A model generated the notes under the pieces. It was not told the DNA's origin, did no database searches, and worked only from the letters and a program-made list of their open reading frames with translations. The position numbers and the translations under genes are program-made. From Duganella zoogloeoides (lineage in GTDB: Bacteria > Pseudomonadota > Gammaproteobacteria > Burkholderiales > Burkholderiaceae_D): a DNA stretch of 64,000 bases. Position 1 is the stretch's first letter. Each line of letters begins with the position of its first letter. Where the stretch lies: NCBI RefSeq assembly GCF_034479515.1, contig NZ_CP140152.1, positions 3,224,001 to 3,288,000 of the forward strand, given 5' to 3'. Of the stretch, positions 1 to 7,203 are shown one piece after another.

Positions 1-1
1 C

Positions 2-601
2 GCGCCGCTGGCGGCCAACTTCCCGTCCACCAAGCAGGCCAAGCTGCAAGCAACCTACCATTGGGGCATCGTCGCCAACGCGGTCGAACGGCAACTGGCG
101 GTGGAACTGAAAAAAACGCCTACGCGCCCGGTGTTCATCAATATCCCCGCCGAACCTAACCCGTTCCAGCGCGCGCTGGCTACCCAGCTGATCACGGCGC
201 TGGTGAACGACGGCTTCACGGTGGCGCGCGCGCCGGCCGGCGCCCTCAAGATCGACCTCGACGTGCAAGCACTGACCTTTGCCGCCAACCGTCCACAGTA
301 CCGGCGCAACTTCGGCCAGCGCTTCCCGCTGGCGGGCGGCGTCTGGATGGCGCAGGAGCTGACCGCGCCGCATGTGGAAAACGAACCGATCGATCCGCTC
401 GATTCCGAATTTGCGCCCGGCGCCACGCCGCGCACCGAGATCATCGTCACCATTTCGGTGTCGGACCAGTACCGCTACCTGGCGCGCAGCACGTCAGCCT
501 ATTACGTGGCCGATGCCGACTACGCGCTGTACGGCGTGACCGAGCCGGAACCTGAAAACACCAAACTGACGCGCGTATTCAAAGTACGCGGCGACCTGTA
601 A
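2..601 (+). CDS. Conserved hypothetical protein, 5' end missing
   Basis: The reading frame is open from the window edge, so the start and any signal peptide lie upstream. The visible part is about 199 residues. It contains an ATYHWGIVANAV segment and then alternating hydrophobic and charged stretches with no motif I recognise. Its stop codon directly abuts the ATG of the FlgO-type lipoprotein, so the two are almost certainly co-transcribed and translationally coupled. By association it may be an exported partner of that lipoprotein. The coupling is seen; the function is unknown. Confidence 0.7.
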   Translation, partial: APLAANFPSTKQAKLQATYHWGIVANAVERQLAVELKKTPTRPVFINIPAEPNPFQRALATQLITALVNDGFTVARAPAGALKIDLDVQALTFAANRPQYRRNFGQRFPLAGGVWMAQELTAPHVENEPIDPLDSEFAPGATPRTEIIVTISVSDQYRYLARSTSAYYVADADYALYGVTEPEPENTKLTRVFKVRGDL

Positions 602-1156
602 ATGCCGATGACCAAACTGGCTAGCGCCCTCCTGCTCACCCTGCCGCTGCTGCTGTCGGCATGCGCCACCAACAAGGACAAGCAACAGCGCGATTACACC
701 ACCGTCTCGTCCAACCAGTTCATCGAGGCCAACTATAAGGCGGCCGATTCGCTGATGCGCCAGCTGACCGGCAAGCTGGCCAGCGACAAGCCGCTGATCA
801 TGGCCACCCTGGTCAATATCGACGAGCTGGAACAGACCACCACGCTGGGCCGGCTGGTATCGGAACAGCTGTCCACGCGCCTGGCGCAGGGCGGCCTGTC
901 GATGGTGGAAATGAAATTGCGCAGCAATGTCTATCTGAAGCGCAACCAGGGCGAACTGATGCTCACCCGCGAAATCGGCGAAGTGGCCACGGCCCACAAT
1001 GCGCAAGCGATCGTGGTGGGCTCGTATGCCGAGACCAGCGACATGGTGTTCATCAACGTCAAGGTGATTCAGCCGAATACCAATTTCGTGCTGGCCGGGC
1101 AGGACTATGTGCTGGCCAAGGAAGCGGTCGTCCGCTCCATGCTTCAGCGTAATTAA
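602..1156 (+). CDS. FlgO-family outer-membrane lipoprotein
   Basis: A 184-residue lipoprotein precursor. The N-terminus has a basic residue, a leucine-rich hydrophobic core and the lipobox LLLSAC with the acylated Cys at residue 21. The rest matches the FlgO domain: an early segment on small-molecule-like beta strands (LIMATLVNIDELEQ), then LGRLVSEQLSTRL, then AQAIVVGSYAE near residue 135. In Vibrio, FlgO helps outer-membrane stability around the flagellum, but the family is also widespread away from flagellar genes and no flagellar gene is nearby here. Start chosen at 602 because it follows the previous stop with no gap; residue 3 is an alternative Met. Confidence 0.8.
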   Translation: MPMTKLASALLLTLPLLLSACATNKDKQQRDYTTVSSNQFIEANYKAADSLMRQLTGKLASDKPLIMATLVNIDELEQTTTLGRLVSEQLSTRLAQGGLSMVEMKLRSNVYLKRNQGELMLTREIGEVATAHNAQAIVVGSYAETSDMVFINVKVIQPNTNFVLAGQDYVLAKEAVVRSMLQRN

Positions 1157-1196
1157 AGTCAACCCGGATTCCCGCCTGCGCGGCGGTCCAATATTA

Positions 1197-2051
1197 TTAC
1201 AGCAGCAACGGCAATACCTCGACTGCGGACGCTTCCACCTTCAGGCCGATCAGCTCATCGGCCCGCGTCTTGCCCAGGTTGATGGCCGCGATCGGCTTGC
1301 CGGCAGCAGCCGCCAGCTTGCAGAACCGGTAGCCCGAAAACACCATCAGCGACGATCCCACCACCAGCAAGGCATCGGCCTGGTCGGCCAGCGCCAGCGC
1401 GCGCGCCGTGCGCTCTGCGGGAATATTGTCTCCAAAGAAAATAACATCGGGTTGCAGTGCGCCGCCGCACTGCGCGCAGACCGGCATGTGAAAATCCTGG
1501 CCGTTCAGTTCCAGCTCGGCGTCGCCGTCGGGCCGTGCTTCCGGCACCACGCCATCGACCGGTCCGGTGTGGACCATGTGCGGATTCTCGCGCGCCAGCC
1601 AGGCCTGGATTGCATCGCGCGGATGGACCGTGCGGCAATCGAGGCACACCACGCCGTGGATATTGCCATGCAGTTCGATAACCTTCTGGCTGCCGGCGCG
1701 GTAATGCAGGCCATCGACGTTCTGGGTGATGACGGCGTCGATGCGCCCCGCCGCTTCCAGTTCGGCCAGCGCGTAGTGGCCGATATTGGGCGCCGCCTTC
1801 GACATCACCGGCCAGCCGGCCATGCTGCGCGCCCAGTAGCGGCGCTGCACGGCCACGTCGCGGCGGAAGTCTGGCCCCTGGATCGGCGCCCGGCCACGCC
1901 GCACGCCGTCCTTGTCGCGATAATCGGGTATGCCGGACGCTGTGGACAGGCCGGCGCCGGTCAGCACCAGCACGCGGCGGTGCTGGTGTAAAAAGGTCTG
2001 GATCTGGTCGATTTGAGCAGTGAGATCGGGATGGAGGTTCATGGCCGTCAT
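1197..2051 (-). CDS. Sir2-family NAD-dependent protein deacylase (sirtuin)
   Basis: A 284-residue sirtuin, the usual length for a bacterial single-domain enzyme. The NAD-binding motif TGAGLSTASGIPDYR spans residues 31-45, TQNVDGLH spans 109-116, and the catalytic His is in IELHGN at 128. Two zinc Cys pairs are present, CLDC at 136-139 and CAQC at 192-195, followed by a Rossmann segment (ADALLVVGSSLMVF). These enzymes remove acyl groups from lysine using NAD+ as co-substrate. The motif set is closer to SIRT4-like or class II sirtuins than to E. coli CobB; this is inferred by eye. The gene converges on the FlgO-type gene, with about 40 bp between the two stop codons. Confidence 0.93.
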   Translation of the reverse strand: MTAMNLHPDLTAQIDQIQTFLHQHRRVLVLTGAGLSTASGIPDYRDKDGVRRGRAPIQGPDFRRDVAVQRRYWARSMAGWPVMSKAAPNIGHYALAELEAAGRIDAVITQNVDGLHYRAGSQKVIELHGNIHGVVCLDCRTVHPRDAIQAWLARENPHMVHTGPVDGVVPEARPDGDAELELNGQDFHMPVCAQCGGALQPDVIFFGDNIPAERTARALALADQADALLVVGSSLMVFSGYRFCKLAAAAGKPIAAINLGKTRADELIGLKVEASAVEVLPLLL

Positions 2052-2235
2052 GTTAGCACCATGGCGGTCCGACCGTGGCTGGCGGCCGCCGCCGGGCCAC
2101 CATCCCTCCGATGATCAGCGGGTCAACTGCGGCGCATGAAGAAGACCGCGTTTCACCCGCTGTGGGTGCAAACTGACAGGTTACTGACGCTCGTCGAGGC
2201 ACGGGAGACGCGCACCTTGCCGGACTACCTGAATT

Positions 2236-2679
2236 TTACGACTGGGCGCTGTCGCCCCAAAGCAGTCGTTGGCCATCGTGTGTCAATGCATAAACCTTGG
2301 CGGGCCAGATTGCGTCACGAATCTCGGGTTCATGCTTCGAAAAAACGCTGACGCATGCACCAGCGGTCACGATGATCCACTCACGTTGCTTCTCGGTGTA
2401 GCCCAAGCGCACTTCTTCTTCCTTCGCCCAGCCACCATCGAAGACCTCAAGGACGGGATAACCTGAAGGAAAGTCCCCAGACATCCAATACTCCGCTAGC
2501 GGGACTTCGTCCAAAAGCCTAAAGCCATCAACCTGGGAAAATGTAACCTCGACGCCGTCATCCCTGTTGCGGTTTCGAAGGACGCGTATCGACAAGCGGC
2601 CGTCGTAGGAAACCGAGTGGATGTCTGCGCCCCAGTCAAATTGCTCTTGGCATCCAAATGGCCGCGCTTTGATTGGCAT
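2236..2679 (-). CDS. Hypothetical protein at the left end of the small-gene array
   Basis: 147 residues, soluble, no signal peptide and no recognised domain. The frame is open further upstream, but that part is translation of repeat R1. I place the start at MPIKARPF (2679), preceded by an AGAGAC ribosome-binding-like stretch. Trp- and acid-rich C-terminal half. The last codons and the stop lie within a half copy of the array repeat (CTGCTTTGGGGCGAC on the minus strand), so the repeat encodes the C-terminus. AT-richer than the flanking chromosome. The open frame and position are seen; the function is unknown. Confidence 0.55.
   Translation of the reverse strand: MPIKARPFGCQEQFDWGADIHSVSYDGRLSIRVLRNRNRDDGVEVTFSQVDGFRLLDEVPLAEYWMSGDFPSGYPVLEVFDGGWAKEEEVRLGYTEKQREWIIVTAGACVSVFSKHEPEIRDAIWPAKVYALTHDGQRLLWGDSAQS
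2245..2275 (-). repeat. Half copy of array repeat at the left boundary
   Basis: On the minus strand it reads CTGCTTTGGGGCGACAGC, matching the upstream half of the full repeats. The rest of the repeat is absent and base composition returns to high GC to its left, so this marks the edge of the array. Confidence 0.55.
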
Positions 2680-2753
2680 ATATGTCGTCTCTATAAGGCT
2701 TGATGTGCGTGGTACAACGATTATGGAGATACGGCCGGGCAGTCGATGGGCAA

Positions 2754-2858
2754 CGACCGCTCCTGGCCGTTCTCGGCCGGTCAGACCAGCATAGCATGTT
2801 ACCGTTGCGAAAACATCAATGTCTACCCCGACACGCCGTTGTCGTCCCAAAGCTGACA
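2754..2858 (-). repeat. Array repeat R1, full length
   Basis: About 105 bp. Plus strand runs from GACCGCTCCTGGCCGTTC to CGTCCCAAAGCTGAC. Shares most bases with R3 and R11, including GTTGCGAAAACATCA and CCGACACGCCGTTGTCG. The ends form imperfect inverted repeats and GGCCGTTCTCGGCC is a local palindrome. Confidence 0.8.
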
Positions 2859-2880
2859 TCCTCAACAAAAGGCAGTGATC

Positions 2881-3393
2881 TTATGAAACCCATGTCAACC
2901 TTTCTTCGATGACTAGCCATTTGCCGCCGCGCTTTTCTAGCTGGTATACGTGGCCCGATCCATTTTCCGCGCCACGGAAATATCTGCCTGTAATGGCCAT
3001 ACTTGTATCGGTTTTCCAAGTCACTCCCTCTACCGACAGCACTAACCCAGGGCTATTCGAACCCTTCACAACAACACCGTACCCTCTGTTGTAATCACAG
3101 TCGGACCCCTTTCGTACTTTATGACGCCCATCGTTAAGACGTTGGATCAATTCCTGCGGCGGGTCTGATTTGGTTTCTGCGGAAGTGTCAATAAATTCGA
3201 CACAGAAGGTATCGACACCATCTGCAGATGCAAACTCACTACTCGTCAGCTGATAACGAACAACCGCTTCCCTAGCGGCGAGCACGTCCTCGGGCGTACC
3301 AGCTTTTCCAGCAATAAGCAAAAGCGGTGGAAGTGCAAGAAAAAGCGCAAGTGTAATTACAAAGTAGCTGCGCAGCGTTAAAATCGAAAACAT
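2881..3393 (-). CDS. Hypothetical membrane-anchored or secreted protein
   Basis: 170 residues. One hydrophobic segment at about residues 9-29 (FVITLALFLALPPLLLIAG) acts as signal anchor or signal peptide. The remainder is a soluble, probably periplasmic domain with two Cys (TFCVEF and SDCDYN) and a beta-rich C-terminus ending GGKWLVIEERLTWVS, the pattern of proteins that end in a small NTF2- or cystatin-like sheet. I cannot name a family. Flanked by R1 downstream and R2 upstream, on the same strand as all its neighbours in the array. Confidence 0.6.
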   Translation of the reverse strand: MFSILTLRSYFVITLALFLALPPLLLIAGKAGTPEDVLAAREAVVRYQLTSSEFASADGVDTFCVEFIDTSAETKSDPPQELIQRLNDGRHKVRKGSDCDYNRGYGVVVKGSNSPGLVLSVEGVTWKTDTSMAITGRYFRGAENGSGHVYQLEKRGGKWLVIEERLTWVS

Positions 3394-3417
3394 ATGCCCT
3401 GTCTGGAAAAGTGAGCT

Positions 3418-3445
3418 AGCGTCCGCTCCTGGCCGTTATAGGACG
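3418..3445 (-). repeat. Array repeat R2, truncated
   Basis: Only the start-proximal end is present: plus strand GCGTCCGCTCCTGGCCGTTA. It overlaps the stop codon of the gene ending at 3436. On the minus strand it ends AGCGGACGCTAGC. Confidence 0.6.
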
Positions 3446-3963
3446 GTGCCTGAATCCGCCAACACTGAAAATTTCCGCCATCCACCAGGAGGGTCCCACT
3501 CGCCCTCGCCGTCGAATTGTCTGGAGTTTGCGGCATGCAATAGCACTCCGTCAATGCCGAGATTTTTCCGCACCCAAAGCAATTCACCCGTCCTCGAGAA
3601 CGCTAGCGCTTCTGAGGCGGATGTAACGAGTACGGAAAATTTTGTGGGTAGATTTTCAAAATCGCCACCATCGTACATATGGCCAAAATAGCCATCGAGT
3701 TGATGGCTAACTACCGCACCGGCCTTCACGTCTAAAATAAATACATATTGACCAAAGCCGATAAATATGAGGTTGCCTACATATCGAACATCTTGGAAGC
3801 ATGAGTATCCGGCGCTGGATAGCACGTTCACTCGGGTTCGTAAACCGTCACTATCGAAAATGGCAACGCTTGCAGCAACGGCAGTATCAAACTTATCACC
3901 GCCAACAGCAAAGACGCGGTCGTATTGCCCTTCGTCGAATTTGTCTTTGAAATGAATTTCCAT
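3436..3963 (-). CDS. Hypothetical protein, beta-propeller-like repeats
   Basis: 175 residues, no signal peptide. Repeated short strands (NLIFIGFGQYVFILDVKAG, then EALAFSRTGELLWV) look like WD40/PQQ-type blades that report a value, but only two or three blades fit in this length. Similar small proteins occur in accessory regions of many bacteria without known function. The stop codon lies within truncated repeat R2, and the start lies about 20 bp from R3. Start is the ATG at 3963, preceded by an A/T-rich leader with no clear ribosome-binding site. Confidence 0.6.
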   Translation of the reverse strand: MEIHFKDKFDEGQYDRVFAVGGDKFDTAVAASVAIFDSDGLRTRVNVLSSAGYSCFQDVRYVGNLIFIGFGQYVFILDVKAGAVVSHQLDGYFGHMYDGGDFENLPTKFSVLVTSASEALAFSRTGELLWVRKNLGIDGVLLHAANSRQFDGEGEWDPPGGWRKFSVLADSGTVL

Positions 3964-3983
3964 ATTTTAATTTTATAGGTCAC

Positions 3984-4087
3984 GGTCCGCTGCTGGCCGT
4001 TCTCGGCCGGTCGCGCCAACTTACCATGTTGCCGTTGCGAAAACATCATGATCTGCCCCGACATGCCGTTGTCGCCCCTTAGCGGAA
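3984..4087 (-). repeat. Array repeat R3, full length
   Basis: About 104 bp with the same core as R1 and R11. Plus strand starts GGTCCGCTGCTGGCCGTTC and ends CGCCCCTTAGCGGAA. The outer TCCGCT/AGCGGA pair is an exact 6-bp inverted repeat. Confidence 0.8.
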
Positions 4088-4112
4088 GTTCGTCAAAAGA
4101 GACTTTTTTTAA

Positions 4113-4577
4113 TTATTTAAGCGAGTTATTTGTCCCGTGGCTTACCTTTTGCTGGCGCATTATTGACTGAATTTTTTCTGTCAATTCATCCATCTGAAAA
4201 TCTTCAATCACATGCGTGCCACTTGGGTCACCAATACCAGTATCTTTGCGCCCTTTAAATATGATGTAGTTCCACGAGACCGTCATACCTATCCCGCAGT
4301 CGCTACGCCCCAAGCCCGTTGTGAGTGTGATTTCCTTAGATTGCACTCCGCCTTTAATAATCTTTTTTACTTCAAACCGTCCCTGTATCCATGGCCATTT
4401 ACGATGGTTATCGACAGGCATGACTTTCGCCTCACGAAGATTCGCGATGAATATTTCCTCCGCTTTTTCAACCTGCTGCTCAAGTGAAAACACCGGAACC
4501 TTGCAAGCTGATGCATTTAATGTCGCTAACATGAACAGGACAGCCAAAAGGTAATTCTTCATACTTTCTTGCTTCAT
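4113..4577 (-). CDS. Secreted NTR/TIMP-like small protein
   Basis: 154 residues from the ATG at 4577, or 149 from the ATG at 4562. A signal peptide ends at ASA before Cys-Lys-Val, so the mature protein would begin with Cys. It continues with EEIFIANLREAKV, GRFEVKKIIKGG, a TGLGRSDCGIGM segment and YIIFKG. This order (N-terminal Cys, strand, wKG-like motif, second Cys, then a YxxF strand) is that of the netrin/TIMP-like fold seen in bacterial tissue-inhibitor-of-metalloprotease-like proteins. The family call is by eye. AGGAG from repeat R4 sits at Shine-Dalgarno distance from the 4577 ATG. Confidence 0.6.
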   Translation of the reverse strand: MKQESMKNYLLAVLFMLATLNASACKVPVFSLEQQVEKAEEIFIANLREAKVMPVDNHRKWPWIQGRFEVKKIIKGGVQSKEITLTTGLGRSDCGIGMTVSWNYIIFKGRKDTGIGDPSGTHVIEDFQMDELTEKIQSIMRQQKVSHGTNNSLK

Positions 4578-4583
4578 TTAAAG

Positions 4584-4690
4584 GGCTCCTGCTGGCCGAT
4601 GGCGGCCGTCACAATGCTAGGATAGCAGCTTGCCCAGTTGCAAAACTCACCAATTCTCACATTAGACCGAAGTCGCCCCAAAGCGGCCGT
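4584..4690 (-). repeat. Array repeat R4, diverged
   Basis: About 107 bp. The ends are recognisable (CTCCTGCTGGCCGATGGC and AGTCGCCCCAAAGCGGCC on plus) but the middle has drifted. On the minus strand the end supplies AGGAG just upstream of the next gene's start. Confidence 0.65.
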
Positions 4691-4695
4691 ACATA

Positions 4696-4932
4696 TCATT
4701 CTTGATCCGACTTTTTCTGGAAACGATCGCCATCCGGATCCAGATCTCTGTGTTCGCGAACAACTGGAAGTTGAAGTTTGAACCAGAGGTGTCCCATCAT
4801 CTCGGCAAGGCCACGCAAGTGCGCAGTCCGCTCGTCTTCCGGCATTGTGCGAATGACGCTATCGGCTCCATTGAGAGCCTCTCCAATGCCTCTGTAGGCA
4901 TCCATAAGCTTCTGCGCGGTTGAATGGTCCAT
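4696..4932 (-). CDS. Small hypothetical protein, helical
   Basis: 78 residues, predicted almost wholly helical (MDHSTAQKLMDAYRGIGEAL, then DERTAHLRGLAEMMGHLWFK) with a charged tail. No membrane segment or known motif. Small acidic helical proteins of this sort are common as immunity or antitoxin-like cargo, but nothing here proves that. It lies between repeats R4 and R5 and has its own A/T-rich leader, with only a weak ribosome-binding site (TAGGGT). Confidence 0.5.
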   Translation of the reverse strand: MDHSTAQKLMDAYRGIGEALNGADSVIRTMPEDERTAHLRGLAEMMGHLWFKLQLPVVREHRDLDPDGDRFQKKSDQE

Positions 4933-4984
4933 TTTTACCCTAACAATTTTTCTAGTTAATTACTCGACCTGATCCGAAAATCTA

Positions 4985-5040
4985 ACGGCCGCTCTTGGCC
5001 GGTTGCCGTCGATGCGAAATTCCGTCCTTAGCCGCCGGTT
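4985..5040 (-). repeat. Array repeat R5, shortened
   Basis: About 56 bp retaining both ends (plus TAACGGCCGCTCTTGGCCGG and CGTCCTTAGCCGCCGG). The minus strand ends GCGGCCGTTAGAT, the only copy with an exact GTTRRRY-type heptamer. Confidence 0.55.
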
Positions 5041-5069
5041 CCTTCTATGTTGGAATCGCGGTCAGCCCG

Positions 5070-5492
5070 TTAAAGGCTCTTGGTCATGAATACGCGACTG
5101 ATACCCGGCCGGGTGGCAATTTCGCCAAAACTCACCCACCCGTTTTTTTCATAAAAACCAGGGGCCTGAAAACTGATCGTGTAAAGTACCGCAGCGCTGC
5201 ATCCACGATCTCTAGCCTCGTCTTCGAATGCCCTAAGGATTTTTGTCCCGAGTCCAGAACCGCGCAGCGAACTCGGCAGATAGAAAAGGTCGAGAAAAGC
5301 CAGTCCCAAGGAGGTTCTTCCAATAGCGCCTCCCAGCACTTCGTTGCTCGTGGAGTCTCTCACGATTACATTGAGTGTGCGTCGGTCACTCAGGCCAGCG
5401 GCGTGCTCATTAAATTCGTTCAAACCTTTGCCGAGAATTACTTCAAATTCCGAGTCTGCATTCTCGGTGACCACGATTATCTTATCCTCCAA
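5070..5492 (-). CDS. GNAT-family N-acetyltransferase
   Basis: 140 residues, normal for a compact GNAT enzyme that transfers an acetyl group from acetyl-CoA to an unknown amine. The acetyl-CoA pyrophosphate loop is LRGSGLGTKIL near residues 75-85, preceded by the LDLFYLP strand. The C-terminal FYEKNGW motif near residue 115 is typical. Start is a TTG at 5492, since the frame is closed by a stop just upstream and no ATG is available; AAAGG lies at suitable distance. A GTG further in, behind GGAGG, is an alternative. It is one of two GNAT genes in the array, a gene type common as integron cassette cargo. Confidence 0.82.
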   Translation of the reverse strand: MEDKIIVVTENADSEFEVILGKGLNEFNEHAAGLSDRRTLNVIVRDSTSNEVLGGAIGRTSLGLAFLDLFYLPSSLRGSGLGTKILRAFEDEARDRGCSAAVLYTISFQAPGFYEKNGWVSFGEIATRPGISRVFMTKSL

Positions 5493-5592
5493 AGGATACC
5501 TTTCTTATTCCATTGTCTTTATTATCAACATCATTTGTCTGACTGCTCTTGGTCGACATAAGACATATCAGTAAGTACCAAGAAGCGTATAT

Positions 5593-5799
5593 TTAATTTT
5601 TCTTACTAAACCAATAGATCTCAGCTACGACATAGAAGACAATGACAAGAAAAATTCCGAACATGATTTCGACACAGCTTGCCAGGGATATTTGCCCATC
5701 GCGCCAATACATAATTCCAACGTTGATTATGAACACCAAAAAAATCATCCAGAATTGACGTTTCAGAACATCTATTAAAGCGAATTTCATTTTATTCAT
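5593..5799 (-). CDS. Small membrane protein with two transmembrane segments
   Basis: 68 residues. Two hydrophobic helices at about residues 16-31 (FWMIFLVFIINVGIMYW) and 43-62 (IMFGIFLVIVFYVVAEIYWF), joined by a short polar loop, with a basic C-terminal tail SKKN. Orientation by the positive-inside rule is ambiguous. No family recognised. AT-rich codon use unlike the flanking core genes. It lies between R5 and R6 on the common strand of the array. Start taken at the first ATG; residue 4 is an alternative. Confidence 0.5.
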   Translation of the reverse strand: MNKMKFALIDVLKRQFWMIFLVFIINVGIMYWRDGQISLASCVEIMFGIFLVIVFYVVAEIYWFSKKN

Positions 5800-5824
5800 T
5801 TAATTTGACTTTCGATAATTTTTA

Positions 5825-5870
5825 CGTCCGCTACTGGCCGATTTCAGACACCCGCGCGGTCCATCTTTCA
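5825..5870 (-). repeat. Array repeat R6, degenerate
   Basis: Only the start-proximal end is clear (plus GTCCGCTACTGGCCGATT). Downstream, the repeat character fades within about 30 bp. Confidence 0.45.
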
Positions 5871-5956
5871 AAACCTCAAATATTCGCTACTTTTCTTTCG
5901 TTCAGAAATTCAGCATAGAACTCCTCGTGGGAACCGGCGAAATTTGGCATCCCTGG

Positions 5957-6448
5957 TCATGTTAAAATTCCCTTTGGCGCAACATAGCTTGATATCGTCT
6001 TCTCCGGGTGCTCATTCCATGAAACATTGAAGGCAGCGAGCTTGGGAAAAAATTCCATAGATGAATAGCTGGAAATGTTGTCATGCACCCACCAAGCAAG
6101 CGCGCTCCAATTATCTGTCCGTTCGTAGTAAGGAATAAAAGAATTAACTACAATACACGCAGTTGCCCCTATGTTTCCACTTTTTACATCTCTCCTATCC
6201 CATATATGTCTCGCATAATTTGCTTCGTTCCGGGCGCAATTATATTGATTACTATTTTCTGCGCCTTTGGCGTTTACCGCACTTGACCTATAACCGGAAC
6301 GAATACTAATGCGCCCAAACGCTTCTTGAATTGGCTCAAGTACATTTTCACAAAGCTGCTTTCCAGCCAGCACCGCAAGCTCTGGGTCATCTGGTATGTT
6401 AGGTATATTTTCAATCTGTGATATTTCCGAATATAGAAAGTCACGCAT
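5957..6448 (-). CDS. Peptidase M15-like protein with altered metal motif
   Basis: 163 residues, no signal peptide. IRSGYRSSAVNAKG at about residues 48-61 is the hallmark of M15A-type D,D-carboxypeptidase-like folds, where a SxHxxGxAxD zinc motif should follow. Here the region reads ARHIWDRRD and then GATACIVV, so one His is present but the canonical motif is not. The C-terminal half (ALAWWVHDNISSYSSMEF) is strongly patterned and keeps a WVH that could supply another ligand. It could be an inactive or re-purposed peptidase fold. Recognition of the fold is by motif only. Confidence 0.6.
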   Translation of the reverse strand: MRDFLYSEISQIENIPNIPDDPELAVLAGKQLCENVLEPIQEAFGRISIRSGYRSSAVNAKGAENSNQYNCARNEANYARHIWDRRDVKSGNIGATACIVVNSFIPYYERTDNWSALAWWVHDNISSYSSMEFFPKLAAFNVSWNEHPEKTISSYVAPKGILT

Positions 6449-6589
6449 AAAAATGAATTCGACAACCGTATACGACCAAAATCTTCCAGGCTTTTTACGG
6501 ATTTTAGTTTATTCGATTTATTTTCCGTCCCAATAATATTTCCAGTTTTTTAGGCATCACATCAAGGTTCAGTTGGCCGGTGAAGGTCC

Positions 6590-6680
6590 TAACGAACGGC
6601 GGCTTCTGGCCGAACGCGGCCGATGGTGCCAGGATACATCCTGCTCATCCGAGAAGTGCCCGCACTATGACGCCGCAGAC
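6590..6680 (-). repeat. Array repeat R7, diverged
   Basis: About 90 bp. Plus strand GGCGGCTTCTGGCCGAACG at one end; the far end is strongly drifted. The minus strand ends CCGTTCGTTAGGA. It sits in a 288-bp interval that otherwise holds only A/T-rich sequence. Confidence 0.45.
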
Positions 6681-6736
6681 AGAAAAATTCCGACGCGGAT
6701 ATTGCTCTATTGAAATAAGTAAACTTACTCCGGAGA

Positions 6737-7135
6737 TTATGGTACATACACCATGTGAATCTCAATCTTAAATCCGTGACTTGTTTCATTGACACGAGCG
6801 CTCAATAATAAATCACTCGAGCCTTCTTCGTTGGTATACAAATCTACTAGCACATCCCAATGGTTTCCTGTCCATATGCAGACGGAAGAATTCCAGGTCT
6901 CGTCAGGTAGCGATTTCAAAGTTGCGCCATAGTCGCTCAGATAGGATTGAATCTGACTAGCGGCTTCTTCCGAAACAGTATCTACACCGGCCACACCACC
7001 ATGTAAGAGGTAGTCACCCCTAACAAATGCATCTACTATTTGGCAGAAAGCCAGTCTCCATACTGTAGGAATTGGGCGCTCTGACGTCTCATTCTTAATT
7101 GCAGCAACCTCAACATTTAATTTGTTTTCGTTCAT
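6737..7135 (-). CDS. Uncharacterised protein family (DUF7668-like)
   Basis: 132 residues from the ATG at 7135; the longer open frame to 7183 is translation of repeat R8. The body contains PTVWRLAFCQIVDAFVRGDY, a VSEEAASQIQSYLSDYG helix, LPDETWNSSVCIW and GHWDVLVDLYTNEEG. I recognise this arrangement as a family of about 130-residue bacterial proteins, probably the one named DUF7668, though I cannot search to confirm. Soluble, acidic, no known activity. It occurs as an accessory gene in many genomes, consistent with its place in this array. Confidence 0.65.
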   Translation of the reverse strand: MNENKLNVEVAAIKNETSERPIPTVWRLAFCQIVDAFVRGDYLLHGGVAGVDTVSEEAASQIQSYLSDYGATLKSLPDETWNSSVCIWTGNHWDVLVDLYTNEEGSSDLLLSARVNETSHGFKIEIHMVYVP

Positions 7136-7152
7136 TTTGCACCAAAATCTGA

Positions 7153-7203
7153 ATGGCTGCTCCTGGCCGAAGTCAGCCAGCACATGTAAGCTAGACAGCG
7201 GCG
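7153..7203 (-). repeat. Array repeat R8, shortened
   Basis: About 50 bp with plus-strand GGCTGCTCCTGGCCGAAGTC at one end. It contains the stop codon (7191-7193) of the DUF4304-like gene. Confidence 0.45.

Noticed and set aside
2136..2351. 71-residue plus-strand open frame between the sirtuin and the array
   Set aside because: It crosses the array boundary into the antisense of the leftmost array gene, has no good ribosome-binding site and no recognisable similarity.
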